This document shows, piece by piece, positions 55,915 through 63,380 of a stretch of DNA of 63,861 bases; within the stretch, counting starts at the first letter, position 1; every line of letters starts with the position of its first letter. The notes beneath the pieces are model-generated. The model made no database searches and was not told the origin of the DNA. It saw only the letters and a list, made by a program, of their open reading frames with translations. A program made the position numbers and the translations under genes. This stretch comes from a virus. The stretch covers positions 1 to 63,861 of IMG/VR virus record IMGVR_UViG_3300003323_000369. One strand, given 5' to 3'.

Positions 55915-56772
55915 GTGCGATCCTTGGCTGAAAAACTTCAGTGGTTCAAATTCGAGGCTACTAGTTGGATTAGCGATGAGTCTGTGCGCCTTATGACCGG
56001 ACTACAGAGAGGTTGGTACATTGATCTCATCGCGCACGCTTGGCAGGAAGGAGGACTACCTGACGATGAGAACGCTTGTAGGCGTCTCACGTCTTTCCAC
56101 TCGGACCTAGAAATCATAGATTGTTTGGCGTCGGACCCGGAGTCTGATTCTGAATGGCGCAGGCGCTTCGCGGATGATTTTAACAACGTATTTGCAATTT
56201 TCTCCCACATTCTGGAGAACGGCAGACGTTCACATCCAAAGCTCGAAGATCAGCGCGTCCTAGCAGAACTAACTCTAGGCAAACGTCAGGATGCTGCACG
56301 CTCTACTAACGAAAAGCGTAAAGCTAACCAAGACGGTCACCGTGACGGTGACCGAGCGCTACGCGCGTCTTACTCTAATTCTTATTCTTCTTCTACAGAA
56401 GTACAAGAAAAAGAAAAACCTCTGCGCGCGCGCGAGGATTTGCCTACCGGCTTCGCCCTCGACGAGCAGTACGCCAAGTTTCGCTTGTGTTGTCAACAGT
56501 TTGGGATGATTGTCAGCGATCCTGAGGACTTCCTTGGCGATGCCTGGTTCGGATGGAAAGTCCTTGATTTTGAACAAAAAGAAGCCGCTTGCGCCAATAT
56601 TTTGGCCCGCAAGGAAGCTGGTTTAGACCCGCGTTTCACGTCGCTTCCGGCGAAGTTTATCCGCAATCGCGAGTGGAAGCGGCCAATACCGAAACCAAAG
56701 GAAACAAAGTCCAAAGCGGATCAAATGCTCGATTCGGTTGTAGCGAAAATGGAGGCGGCAAGTGGCAATTAG
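55915..56772 (+). CDS. DUF1376-like replication protein
   Basis: 285 residues from GTG 55915. LQWFKFEATSWISDESVRLM and GLQRGWYIDLIAHAWQEGGLP fit the DUF1376 / phage replication-initiator N-terminal domain; a low-complexity linker (SNSYSSST, Glu/Lys) near 155-168; then a C-terminal helical region (QFGMIVSDPEDFLG). Such proteins load or help the host helicase. Its stop overlaps the next gene. Confidence 0.68.
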   Translation: MRSLAEKLQWFKFEATSWISDESVRLMTGLQRGWYIDLIAHAWQEGGLPDDENACRRLTSFHSDLEIIDCLASDPESDSEWRRRFADDFNNVFAIFSHILENGRRSHPKLEDQRVLAELTLGKRQDAARSTNEKRKANQDGHRDGDRALRASYSNSYSSSTEVQEKEKPLRAREDLPTGFALDEQYAKFRLCCQQFGMIVSDPEDFLGDAWFGWKVLDFEQKEAACANILARKEAGLDPRFTSLPAKFIRNREWKRPIPKPKETKSKADQMLDSVVAKMEAASGN

Positions 56773-57490
56773 TCAGCGAGAAGCAGCCCTGCAAGTAGGG
56801 CGATTTCAGCAGATGATTGGGTACCCAAACGGCGAAGCTGCGCTCAAGGATTTGGTTGTGGAAATGATGAAATGCGAGGACCAAGAGCAGGCAATTTTGA
56901 TCGTCGCGCACTTCAAAGACACGGCCACTTCAGACACCAGATGCCCCTCTTCCGGGGACATTTCACGAGCGATTTACGACTTGCAAAAGACCCGGAGAGA
57001 AGCTCTCTCGAAGTGCGTTGCATGCGGGGGAACGGGATCAGTTTTGGTGCCGATCCTGGTAACGTATCGCGGCGGATTTGTAGTGAAGCACATAGAACCG
57101 CTCCGTGGTGAGACGGAAACAGGCCTTGCTGCGTTCAACAAGCGCCTGGTGGATACAGACGGCTCAGGCGGTACGCAAATCATCCTGAGCGCCGCAGAGC
57201 GTTGTCCATGCCGAAAATTTGGCCGGCCGGTTTTGCGCGAGGAATCGGATTGCCGAAGGTGCAAGGGTGACGGATTCTACGGGGGGCAGATTGGGACCAG
57301 CTTCGACGGCCCGTGGAAGTGGTGCGATTGCCTAGCGGGAGTCGAGAAGAAAAACGCGGAGCCGGGGCTGGTGGATGAGGCGAACGCAGCTCGCGAGAAG
57401 CTACTGAACTTGGGCGCAAAGCGGCTCGGATTCCGAAACGCACGAGGACAATCGGAGAACGTGAGAAGCATTCTGGAGCACATTGGATGA
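56762..57490 (+). CDS. Zinc-motif protein, possible helicase-loader partner
   Basis: 242 residues from GTG 56762. Helical N-terminus (residues 1-90), CVACGGTGSVL near 96 and CPCRKFG / CRRCKGDGF near 160 and 178 with CDCLAG: DnaJ-like CxxCxGxG motifs. Partner of the overlapping DUF1376-like gene and perhaps part of the replication complex. No ATPase motif seen. Confidence 0.6.
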   Translation: MAISQREAALQVGRFQQMIGYPNGEAALKDLVVEMMKCEDQEQAILIVAHFKDTATSDTRCPSSGDISRAIYDLQKTRREALSKCVACGGTGSVLVPILVTYRGGFVVKHIEPLRGETETGLAAFNKRLVDTDGSGGTQIILSAAERCPCRKFGRPVLREESDCRRCKGDGFYGGQIGTSFDGPWKWCDCLAGVEKKNAEPGLVDEANAAREKLLNLGAKRLGFRNARGQSENVRSILEHIG

Positions 57491-57500
57491 GCGAGAGTTT

Positions 57501-57737
57501 ATGCGAATAGTGAATGCTTTCGTTATCTGGATCGCTGTGCAACTCGCGATTTGGGGCGCTGTCGCGGTGGATGTAAGCAATGAAGTATTCGAGCAAAAAT
57601 ACGATTGCACTCCCGTAAATAGAACGTTTCCTATCTGGCTTGGCGTTGTGTTCCCCGTGACGTTAGCCATTCCCGCTCCGGATAGAGAAATCCAGCGGGT
57701 GGATGCGTTCTGTACCGAACACAGAGTTGAGAAATAA
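57501..57737 (+). CDS. Small membrane protein
   Basis: 78 residues from ATG 57501. A hydrophobic N-terminal span (VNAFVIWIAVQLAIWGAVAV), then polar with two Cys. A second weak hydrophobic part (PIWLGVVFPVTLAIP). Function unknown. Confidence 0.55.
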   Translation: MRIVNAFVIWIAVQLAIWGAVAVDVSNEVFEQKYDCTPVNRTFPIWLGVVFPVTLAIPAPDREIQRVDAFCTEHRVEK

Positions 57738-57770
57738 GCAGCACCAAACTGCACGGGAAAGGCTCAATGG

Positions 57771-57974
57771 GTGGGCTTACGCAAGTCTCCGGTTGTCAAG
57801 TTGTCACGCGAGGATAAAGAGCGTCTAGTGTGGGAGATTGTCAAGTTAAAACTGTTTCACGGAGTTTGGTTCGATCCGCAATCCTCGATGGTGTTTGTGA
57901 AACGTCAGATGTGGTGTGATCGGGAGCATCTTCCATGGAGCGAAGCACTTAACATACTAAAGGAGCCGAAATGA
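57771..57974 (+). CDS. Hypothetical small protein
   Basis: 67 residues from GTG 57771, basic with aromatic residues (LKLFHGVWFDPQSSMVFVKR). TGA overlaps the next ATG. No family recognised. Confidence 0.55.
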   Translation: MGLRKSPVVKLSREDKERLVWEIVKLKLFHGVWFDPQSSMVFVKRQMWCDREHLPWSEALNILKEPK

Positions 57975-58144
57975 ACAGCTACACAATTCGCCGGGGTCTC
58001 GTATCTCCGAAGTACTGGTTCGCGCTCATTGAAGATGAGGACCTAAGACGCGGATTCGCTCAGGGGCATTCAGCACAAGAGTGCGTAAATGCTGTGATCC
58101 AAGACGCAGGCGGTAAGCCGTTCTTACTGGAGGTGTGCAAGTGA
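57971..58144 (+). CDS. Hypothetical small protein
   Basis: 57 residues from ATG 57971: SYTIRRGLVSPKYWFALIED and HSAQECVNAVIQDAGG. Overlaps both neighbours (ATGA, GTGA). Function unknown. Confidence 0.6.
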   Translation: MNSYTIRRGLVSPKYWFALIEDEDLRRGFAQGHSAQECVNAVIQDAGGKPFLLEVCK

Positions 58145-58281
58145 TTCTCTGCGATAGTTGCCAAGACGAACCAGCGAGGGGATTGCATAGATGCCCATAT
58201 CAGGTTGACGACCTTGATGACGACCAATTCCTTTGCAACTGCTGCGATGACTGCACGCAGGAATGCGCCGACGACCGTTAA
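58141..58281 (+). CDS. Cys-rich small protein
   Basis: 46 residues from GTG 58141 with eight cysteines: LCDSC, HRC, FLCNCCDDC and QEC. Acidic, probably binds two zinc ions. Overlaps the upstream stop as GTGA. Function unknown. Confidence 0.58.
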   Translation: MILCDSCQDEPARGLHRCPYQVDDLDDDQFLCNCCDDCTQECADDR

Positions 58282-58287
58282 TCGCAA

Positions 58288-58710
58288 ATGATCCAGAGAA
58301 AGAAACCAAACGAGCGTAAAGTAGCCACGAACTCCCGCATCAAACGGGAGAGAAGAAAGCTACGTTCGGCGAAGGGTACTTATCCGGCACGAGATCCGAA
58401 GTATTTGGCGTGGATCAGGACGTTGCCGTGTGTTTGTTGTGATCCTCCAGGCGTTCTCGCGGAACTCTTCCCTGGGCGCGGAATCCCGGATCAATATCCA
58501 ACCGAGGTAGCGCACGTCGGAGATCGCGGACTTGGACAAAAATGCAGCGACCTCCAAACCATCCCGCTGTGCGCGTACCACCATCGAACCGGGCCGGAAT
58601 CGCATCATCGACTAGGGAACCGCTTCTGGTCTAAGTGGGGCATAAACAAAGAAGAACTCATAGCGAATCTAAACCAGAGGTACCAGCAGGAGAGCGGGAG
58701 AGCCGAATGA
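58288..58710 (+). CDS. HNH-like nuclease (DUF968/NinG-like)
   Basis: 140 residues. Basic N-terminus (RKKPNERKVATNSRIKRERR); LPCVCCDPPG, then EVAHVGDRGLGQKCSD and TIPLCAYHHRTGPESHH: the VxAH, Cx2C and LCxxHH motif set of phage HNH-type recombination nucleases. Could resolve or nick recombination intermediates. Followed by an ATGA overlap. Confidence 0.75.
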   Translation: MIQRKKPNERKVATNSRIKRERRKLRSAKGTYPARDPKYLAWIRTLPCVCCDPPGVLAELFPGRGIPDQYPTEVAHVGDRGLGQKCSDLQTIPLCAYHHRTGPESHHRLGNRFWSKWGINKEELIANLNQRYQQESGRAE

Positions 58711-59123
58711 GTATCAATAATTTCGATGTTCTGAAAGAGATGGGGAATCGCAACATGGCGATCTCTCTCGCGCCACTTGACAATATAACCAACTTGCGCA
58801 AGGTGAACGCCGGCACGCAGGTCACCATCGGCGTTGCGGGAGACGTTGTGGCTGCGCTCGGAATTGACCGCAAATATGTAGGCGGTTTGATCCTCGCAGA
58901 CAGGGAACAATTCCACGCGCTCAGATCCGAGATGTCGAAAGAGCGCACGCCGAAAACACAGGCCGAAATTATGGCCGAGATAGAAGCTCTCTCCGCGAAA
59001 GCCAAGGACTACGACACAGAGAAGCAATCCAACGATACCTGCCTAGCCGCTGGCGCTCACGATGCTCTTCGCTGGATGCTCGGACTCGCAGAACAATCAA
59101 TCTCGGAAACCTTAGAATTATGA
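58707..59123 (+). CDS. Conserved phage hypothetical protein
   Basis: 138 residues from ATG 58707. SINNFDVLKEMGNRNMAISL, VTIGVAGDVVAALG, then helical and acidic. No family recognised. ATGA overlaps at both ends. Confidence 0.62.
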   Translation: MSINNFDVLKEMGNRNMAISLAPLDNITNLRKVNAGTQVTIGVAGDVVAALGIDRKYVGGLILADREQFHALRSEMSKERTPKTQAEIMAEIEALSAKAKDYDTEKQSNDTCLAAGAHDALRWMLGLAEQSISETLEL

Positions 59124-59416
59124 CACTGCGAGGGCTTAAGAAACGGGAGCGTCGCGCGGTCCGCAAACTGGTCAAGAAACACGGCTACCGCAGGAGTGAT
59201 TTCAATAGATCGGACGGCACAGAAACTCTTTATGCTCCAAGCAACCTCAAATCGAATAGGGTAGAGTTCGGACGCTTTGTCTCGCCTCTAATTGGAACGC
59301 TTCTTTACTGGTACACGAGCGACTACTATTCAGGCGAACAAGACGTTAAGTTCCCCTCAGATGTACTTGATGAAGTCGAGTTTGACTGGGATGCGGAAGC
59401 AAGAAGGCAGGGTTAG
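59120..59416 (+). CDS. Hypothetical protein
   Basis: 98 residues. Basic N-terminus (LRGLKKRERRAVRKLVKKHGY), central GRFVSPLIGTLLYWYTS, acidic end. No family recognised; part of the coupled operon. Confidence 0.58.
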   Translation: MTLRGLKKRERRAVRKLVKKHGYRRSDFNRSDGTETLYAPSNLKSNRVEFGRFVSPLIGTLLYWYTSDYYSGEQDVKFPSDVLDEVEFDWDAEARRQG

Positions 59417-59529
59417 TGACTAGAACCAGATGCGGGCAGGAGAGCGGGAGAGTGATCCCATGAGCCGAAGTTCAACTATTAGAAATTCTCGAACTGTTGT
59501 GCGGGCGGGCGAGTGATTGGAGGAGAGCA

Positions 59530-59970
59530 ATGAGCACCCGACTTAGCACGCACGCGAGCGCGCTTACGGTCAATGAATGGAGAGCGCGTGCCGTCGCGCT
59601 GTTTGGCGATGATCCGATGGAGTGGAAGTTTGTTTGTCCATCGTGCGGCCACGTCGCAGCAGTTAAAGACTGGAAAGATGCTGGTGCCACGGAAGCGGAG
59701 ATCGCGTTCTCCTGCCTCGGCAGACATCTACCAAATCCAAAGCGTATTGGGGAGAAGCCGGGACCATGCAACTACGCAGGAGGCGGATTATTCAGGCTGA
59801 ATCCCCAAGAAGTAATTAGTGAAGATGGCTCCCGAACAAAGGTGTTCGATTTCGCAGGAGGAAGCTCGGGGAGCGAGCCAACACAATCGACTGAGGCGCG
59901 AGAATCTACGACTCGCCAACAAAAAGAAACCCCTGACAACAGCACGCGAGACGGAGGAACCAATGAGTGA
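59530..59970 (+). CDS. VVC0807-like conserved phage protein
   Basis: 146 residues from ATG 59530, GGAGGAGAGCA upstream. CPSCGHVAAVKDWKDAGATE and IAFSCLGRHLPN, then CNYAGGGLFRLNPQEV near residues 79-94: the zinc-ribbon pattern of a widespread tailed-phage protein (VVC0807-like, from memory). Function unknown. The tail is Thr/Ser/Glu-rich. Confidence 0.72.
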   Translation: MSTRLSTHASALTVNEWRARAVALFGDDPMEWKFVCPSCGHVAAVKDWKDAGATEAEIAFSCLGRHLPNPKRIGEKPGPCNYAGGGLFRLNPQEVISEDGSRTKVFDFAGGSSGSEPTQSTEARESTTRQQKETPDNSTRDGGTNE

Positions 59971-59986
59971 GCAAGCCCGACCGGAT
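59959..59986 (+). repeat. Shared block A, first copy
   Basis: 28 bases covering the start codon and encoding MSEQARPD. It recurs at 61266-61293 with one mismatch, again at a start codon. The first copy keeps a GGAGG ribosome binding site; the second has lost it. Confidence 0.7.
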
Positions 59987-60310
59987 GGGTGGTATTGGGT
60001 GCGTTTGACCGCCGATAAAATGGCGCAACTCAACCCAGACGAGGAATTGTACGCCCCAAGCGACTGGTTCATTAAGACCATTCCTATAGGCGAACTGGAC
60101 GATTACGATAGAGGCGAACTGGACGATTACGAAATCGGCGAACGCATCCCAGACAACTCTGAACTCCGCAAACTCCGCGAGAAGTCGGAAGCGCTGGATC
60201 GCTTGATGAACAACCCGGATTGTCGCGACAAGTATTGGGACATCGTAGTAAAAGCGGCAAAAGATGCGCTCGCCGCAATTAAACAAGCAGCGAAGGACGG
60301 TGGGAAGTGA
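59963..60310 (+). CDS. Repeat-family protein (block A)
   Basis: 115 residues from ATG 59963 (GGAGG upstream; overlaps the previous stop). MSEQARPDGWYWVRLT, then a tandem GELDDYDR/GELDDYEI pair from a 24-base duplication near 60090-60135, then helical. N-terminal block shared with the 61258 gene. Function unknown. Confidence 0.6.
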   Translation: MSEQARPDGWYWVRLTADKMAQLNPDEELYAPSDWFIKTIPIGELDDYDRGELDDYEIGERIPDNSELRKLREKSEALDRLMNNPDCRDKYWDIVVKAAKDALAAIKQAAKDGGK

Positions 60311-60462
60311 AGAAACCAAAGCCATTCATATTGACGTACTGCTCGGAATGTCATTCAGTTGAGCGGCATCAACTCGATCTACGTAACTGCACAGACACAA
60401 AGGATTGCTACGAGTGCCTGTGGTGTGAACATCGCGTGATGTGCCCAAAGGAGCGAGCGTAA
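60307..60462 (+). CDS. Small zinc-binding protein
   Basis: 51 residues from GTG 60307 (GTGA overlap). YCSECHSVERH, CTDTKDCYECLWCEH and MCPKERA give about seven Cys plus His, suggesting one or two zinc sites. Overlaps the next ATG (TAATG). Function unknown. Confidence 0.6.
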   Translation: MKKPKPFILTYCSECHSVERHQLDLRNCTDTKDCYECLWCEHRVMCPKERA

Positions 60463-60800
60463 TGGCTAACACCCTTTTGCTGGGCGGGGAAGATTACACG
60501 GATCGTTGTGGGCACAATTACATACCGGAATATTGCCCCTATCAGCAATGCGGATTCCGCGCAACAAAGCAGCAACTCACCGCCTCCGAGGAAGCCCGGA
60601 AACGGGCGGAGGAAGCCTTACAAGAAGCTATAAAATGTCTTAATCATTGTGCAGAAAAACATGATTGTAGTTGGGCTGAAACGGAAGAAAGAAACTCTCA
60701 ATCCATTCTACCAGAGCAGACGAAAACGGAAGAATTGTATAAACCTCACGAATCGGATGAGTACATAAGTTACAGAGATTTATTTCCAAAGGAAGAATAA
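60462..60800 (+). CDS. Repeat-family protein (blocks B and C)
   Basis: 112 residues from ATG 60462. CGHNYIPEYCPYQQCGF zinc-like start, QLTASEEARKRAEEALQEA (block B), CLNHCAEKHDC, then EQTKTEELYK (block C). The last part lies in AT-rich DNA unlike the rest of the genome. Function unknown. Confidence 0.6.
   Translation: MANTLLLGGEDYTDRCGHNYIPEYCPYQQCGFRATKQQLTASEEARKRAEEALQEAIKCLNHCAEKHDCSWAETEERNSQSILPEQTKTEELYKPHESDEYISYRDLFPKEE
60576..60609 (+). repeat. Shared block B, first copy
   Basis: 34 bases encoding LTASEEARKRA; second copy at 61666-61699 with one mismatch. Together with blocks A and C this shows recent module exchange among the three genes. Confidence 0.7.
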
Positions 60801-60804
60801 CTAA

Positions 60805-61238
60805 ATGTACTGCGTACCCTATATAATTAATAAACTTTGCGGTTCCATTAACTCTTTACAAGCAGAGCTTGGTGATGAACCTATTAGCGGCGTTTTTGAT
60901 GGTTCAATTTTAAAAGCATTAAATAACGCCGGTTACAAAACAAAAGACATAACGCCACTCAAGCAGGTAACCGTCCTAAAAGCCGCGCGGAGTTTATTGT
61001 CTTAGAACGTCAATGGAATAGGGCCGACGAACAACAGTTTGAGTTTCGATTCTATAACCCTGATCTATTGATCAAATCATCGACTACTGACGTAGAATAT
61101 GTACTCGCCAAAGGAACAATTGATGAATGGTTTCATAACCACGTACTTGACACAGAACGTGTTTTGATGAAACATGCTCGAATAACTATAACCTCGATAC
61201 GCCGCAGGCATGGCAGGCGCTTTTGCAGGAGACTGTAA
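60805..61238 (+). pseudogene. Broken gene in AT-rich island
   Basis: First frame (60805-61005): YCVPYIINKLCGSINSLQAE and SGVFDGSILKALNNAGYKTK. A second frame continues from about 60955 to the TAA at 61236-61238: QAGNRPKSRAEFIVLERQW, then EYVLAKGTIDEWFHNHVLD. The two halves read as one protein split by a frameshift. Composition is far more AT-rich than the surroundings, a sign of recent transfer. No family recognised. Confidence 0.5.
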
Positions 61239-61257
61239 GTCATAAACTTTAATAATT

Positions 61258-61950
61258 ATGGAAAAACCAATGAGTGAGCAAGCCCGGCCGGATAAAGAGT
61301 TCATGCGTGGGGCAAATGATTGTGTGCGGGCTTCGTTTGCCACGGTCTTAGGTATTCCCTATGAGTTACTCCCGGAAATTCGCCCCGACAAATGGCAGGA
61401 GGATATTGACAAGTTTCTGGAACCGATGGGGATGTTCACGGTAAACGTGAAACTGGAAGAAGGCCACTCGCCACTAAACGGGTTATTGGTCGGCTCCATA
61501 GAGTCCACTCGCGGGGGAGGATATCAGCACTGCGTGGTTTTGCTGGATGGCGAGATTTGGTTTGATCCCGAACGTAGAGAAACGCAGGATAAGGCGCCGC
61601 GCCAGACAAAAATACTCGAATACACCCTAATCGTCCATCGCGATATCGGTAAATCAATCGCACAGCTCACTGCCTCCGAGGAAGCCCGGAAACGGGCGGG
61701 GGAACAAATACGTACATTGGAGAATCGACTGGATTGTACGCAGTTTCCACGAGACTATAACCAACTTCGCGAGCGCATCGGCAGGCTAGAGGAACTGTTG
61801 GCGGATCTTTTTGATGATTTTGTAAGGTCAGAAGGTTGCTACTGCAGGCAACTTATAGGCGGGACTAATGGCGACGGTGAACCATTAGGAAAATGCGGAT
61901 ACTGCAAAGCTCGCGAACTCCTCGCAGAGCAGACGAAAGCGGTAGAATAG
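61258..61950 (+). CDS. C39-peptidase-like protein with shared repeats
   Basis: 230 residues from ATG 61258 (226 from ATG 61270). After MSEQARPD (block A), NDCVRASFATVLGIPYELL and YQHCVVLLDGEIWFDPERR give Cys, His and Asp in the order of papain/C39-like folds. Then LTASEEARKRAGEQI (block B), a CYCRQ...CGYC zinc pair and EQTKAVE (block C). Activity unknown. Confidence 0.65.
   Translation: MEKPMSEQARPDKEFMRGANDCVRASFATVLGIPYELLPEIRPDKWQEDIDKFLEPMGMFTVNVKLEEGHSPLNGLLVGSIESTRGGGYQHCVVLLDGEIWFDPERRETQDKAPRQTKILEYTLIVHRDIGKSIAQLTASEEARKRAGEQIRTLENRLDCTQFPRDYNQLRERIGRLEELLADLFDDFVRSEGCYCRQLIGGTNGDGEPLGKCGYCKARELLAEQTKAVE
61266..61293 (+). repeat. Shared block A, second copy
   Basis: Copy of 59959-59986 with one mismatch (G for A). 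It carries the second possible start codon (61270) of the C39-like gene. Confidence 0.7.
61666..61699 (+). repeat. Shared block B, second copy
   Basis: Copy of 60576-60609, one mismatch. A third block C (about 22 bases, two mismatches) links 60713-60734 with 61926-61947, so order B then C is the same in both genes. Confidence 0.7.
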
Positions 61951-62850
61951 CTACGGTTTCACAAAGTCTACCGCTGCCTTACCTCCGCGCAATTCAAGGT
62001 TTATCCCTAAGTATCTTTGAGTTACGTCGATACTGCTATGCCCTAAGACTTGGGATATTTGCTCAATGGAGGCTCCGCCCTTGCGTGCGAGCTTGGCAAA
62101 GGTGCGCCTGAGATCGTGGGGCCGTACTTCGCCTAATCCAGCGCGGCGCGCGGAGTCGCGCACGATAACGAAAGCTGATTGTGGGGTGAGATCGAATAAG
62201 CGAATGTTATTTGGTTCGGATTGTTCACGATACGCGAGAACGTATTCTGCTACCCACTGGGGTACTGGTACCGTGCGCGTGCGTCCAGCTTTACCGACTA
62301 AATCACAGAAGCACCAGCGGTCCTCGCGTTTGGTCCATTGTTTCCATGTAAGTGAGGTAATCTCACTGCGTCTCAAGCCACAGCCGCAGGCGATAGCTAC
62401 GAGCGCCTGGTTACGAACGCGGTTAACGCCGTGTCCAGCGGATTCGATCAAGGCTTCGACGGAGGGTAAGTCGAGCCAATTACCGGATTTAGTCCCTCGA
62501 ACGGGGATGCCTTTGATGCGCTCAATGCCCGCGAGTGCGCCGTCTGAAATCAAGTCTCTGAGGTGCGCCTCACGCGCGAGCAGCCTAATCGCGGCTAATG
62601 TGACGTTGCGCGTGACTGGACCTGCGCCATTTTCGCCTAGCGTGTTCAGGTATTGCAAAACACCTTCGCGATTCAATGGTTTAGCGGATTTGAGGTATTC
62701 CCGGATGCAAAAACTGTACTTGCGGCGGCTGTGTTCGGAGGCAAGGGAGAGCACAGCAAGCCTAGCTAGGTCGTCTAGAATGCCATTTCCCGGCGATTCC
62801 AGCCTCACCAGCGAATCGGGAGCACGTTCTAGGGTGTGAGTAGCGGTCAT
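61951..62850 (-). CDS. int: Tyrosine recombinase / integrase
   Basis: 299 residues. SAM-like N-terminal domain (residues 25-105), catalytic domain with GCGLRRSEI (Arg, about 160), PHDLRRTFAKLA (His-x-x-Arg, about 246), LGHSSIDVTQRYLG (His and the Tyr nucleophile, about 269-280). Size and motifs fit XerC/phage integrases. Would integrate or resolve the genome. It converges on the C39-like gene with no gap, so attP is not visible next to it. Confidence 0.88.
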   Translation of the reverse strand: MTATHTLERAPDSLVRLESPGNGILDDLARLAVLSLASEHSRRKYSFCIREYLKSAKPLNREGVLQYLNTLGENGAGPVTRNVTLAAIRLLAREAHLRDLISDGALAGIERIKGIPVRGTKSGNWLDLPSVEALIESAGHGVNRVRNQALVAIACGCGLRRSEITSLTWKQWTKREDRWCFCDLVGKAGRTRTVPVPQWVAEYVLAYREQSEPNNIRLFDLTPQSAFVIVRDSARRAGLGEVRPHDLRRTFAKLARKGGASIEQISQVLGHSSIDVTQRYLGINLELRGGKAAVDFVKP

Positions 62851-62987
62851 TTGGTCCTAGCCTGTTCTAGCGGCATTTTGAGGGTATAACCACACTTGCG
62901 GCAGAACCAGCGGATTGGATTAGGCCGGTTCAAGACGGTATTCAAGTGCAATTTGGTGCCACAGTGCGGGCATACGGGTTTATTCAT
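62847..62987 (-). CDS. Small zinc-ribbon protein
   Basis: 46 residues from ATG 62987. CPHCGTKLHLN and FCRKCGYTL form a classic CxxC-x17-CxxC zinc ribbon. Its TGA overlaps the integrase start (ATGA), so the two are made together; it could help the integrase or act as an excision-type accessory, by inference only. Confidence 0.68.
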   Translation of the reverse strand: MNKPVCPHCGTKLHLNTVLNRPNPIRWFCRKCGYTLKMPLEQARTK

Positions 62988-63112
62988 GAACCCATGATGC
63001 GCTGTAAGATGCGTGCTTTGCGCTGTTTACGTCGCTCGCGATGAGCGGAGATCAAGATACCGGCAATGATCGCGAGCAATCCGAGGAGTACTGCCCAATC
63101 TTGGGGAATCAC
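62984..63112 (-). CDS. Tiny membrane protein
   Basis: 42 residues from GTG 63112: WAVLLGLLAIIAGILISAH is a single hydrophobic span, followed by a basic tail (RERRKQRKARIL). GTGA and ATGA overlaps on each side support it. Function unknown. Confidence 0.58.
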   Translation of the reverse strand: MIPQDWAVLLGLLAIIAGILISAHRERRKQRKARILQRIMGS

Positions 63113-63282
63113 TTCGCTTCCCTCCAACAATCCCCATGCCACCACTCAGTGAGACTTGCGTCCTGATCATCGGAATGCACGTGAACGCACGATTCGCCGG
63201 GGAATATCTGTTCCTCGCACCAATCGCATAGCTTTAGGCCGTTGGCCTCTGTAAACAATTCGGGATCGCAGTGTAGCGCCAT
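63109..63282 (-). CDS. Small treble-clef-like zinc protein
   Basis: 57 residues from ATG 63282 (GGAGG four bases upstream). LCDWCEEQIFPGESCVHVH and WWHGDCW give CxxC...H...HxxC, a treble-clef or LIM-like zinc site. First gene after the junction-spanning gene. Function unknown. Confidence 0.65.
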   Translation of the reverse strand: MALHCDPELFTEANGLKLCDWCEEQIFPGESCVHVHSDDQDASLTEWWHGDCWREAK

Positions 63283-63380
63283 AAAACCTCCATCAGTGGC
63301 ACCCCGCATAACGGAATGCCACTGACGCAGGAAACCCGTCACACGGGTTAGGTGTGCTTAGGAGTGGGACTCCTGCAAAC
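63283..63380 (-). other. Intergenic region with two inverted repeats
   Basis: 98 bases after the junction-spanning gene. AGTGGCA (63295-63301) and TGCCACT (63317-63323) form 7-bp arms; AACCCGT (63333-63339) and ACGGGTT (63343-63349) form a 7-bp hairpin with a CAC loop. No T tract follows, so these are RNA structures rather than typical terminators. Confidence 0.5.

Noticed and set aside
62066-62839. 257-codon plus-strand frame opposite the integrase
   Set aside because: Antisense shadow of a gene with all integrase motifs; composition is unnatural.
63333-63349. Rho-independent terminator
   Set aside because: Good 7-bp stem but no T tract on either side.
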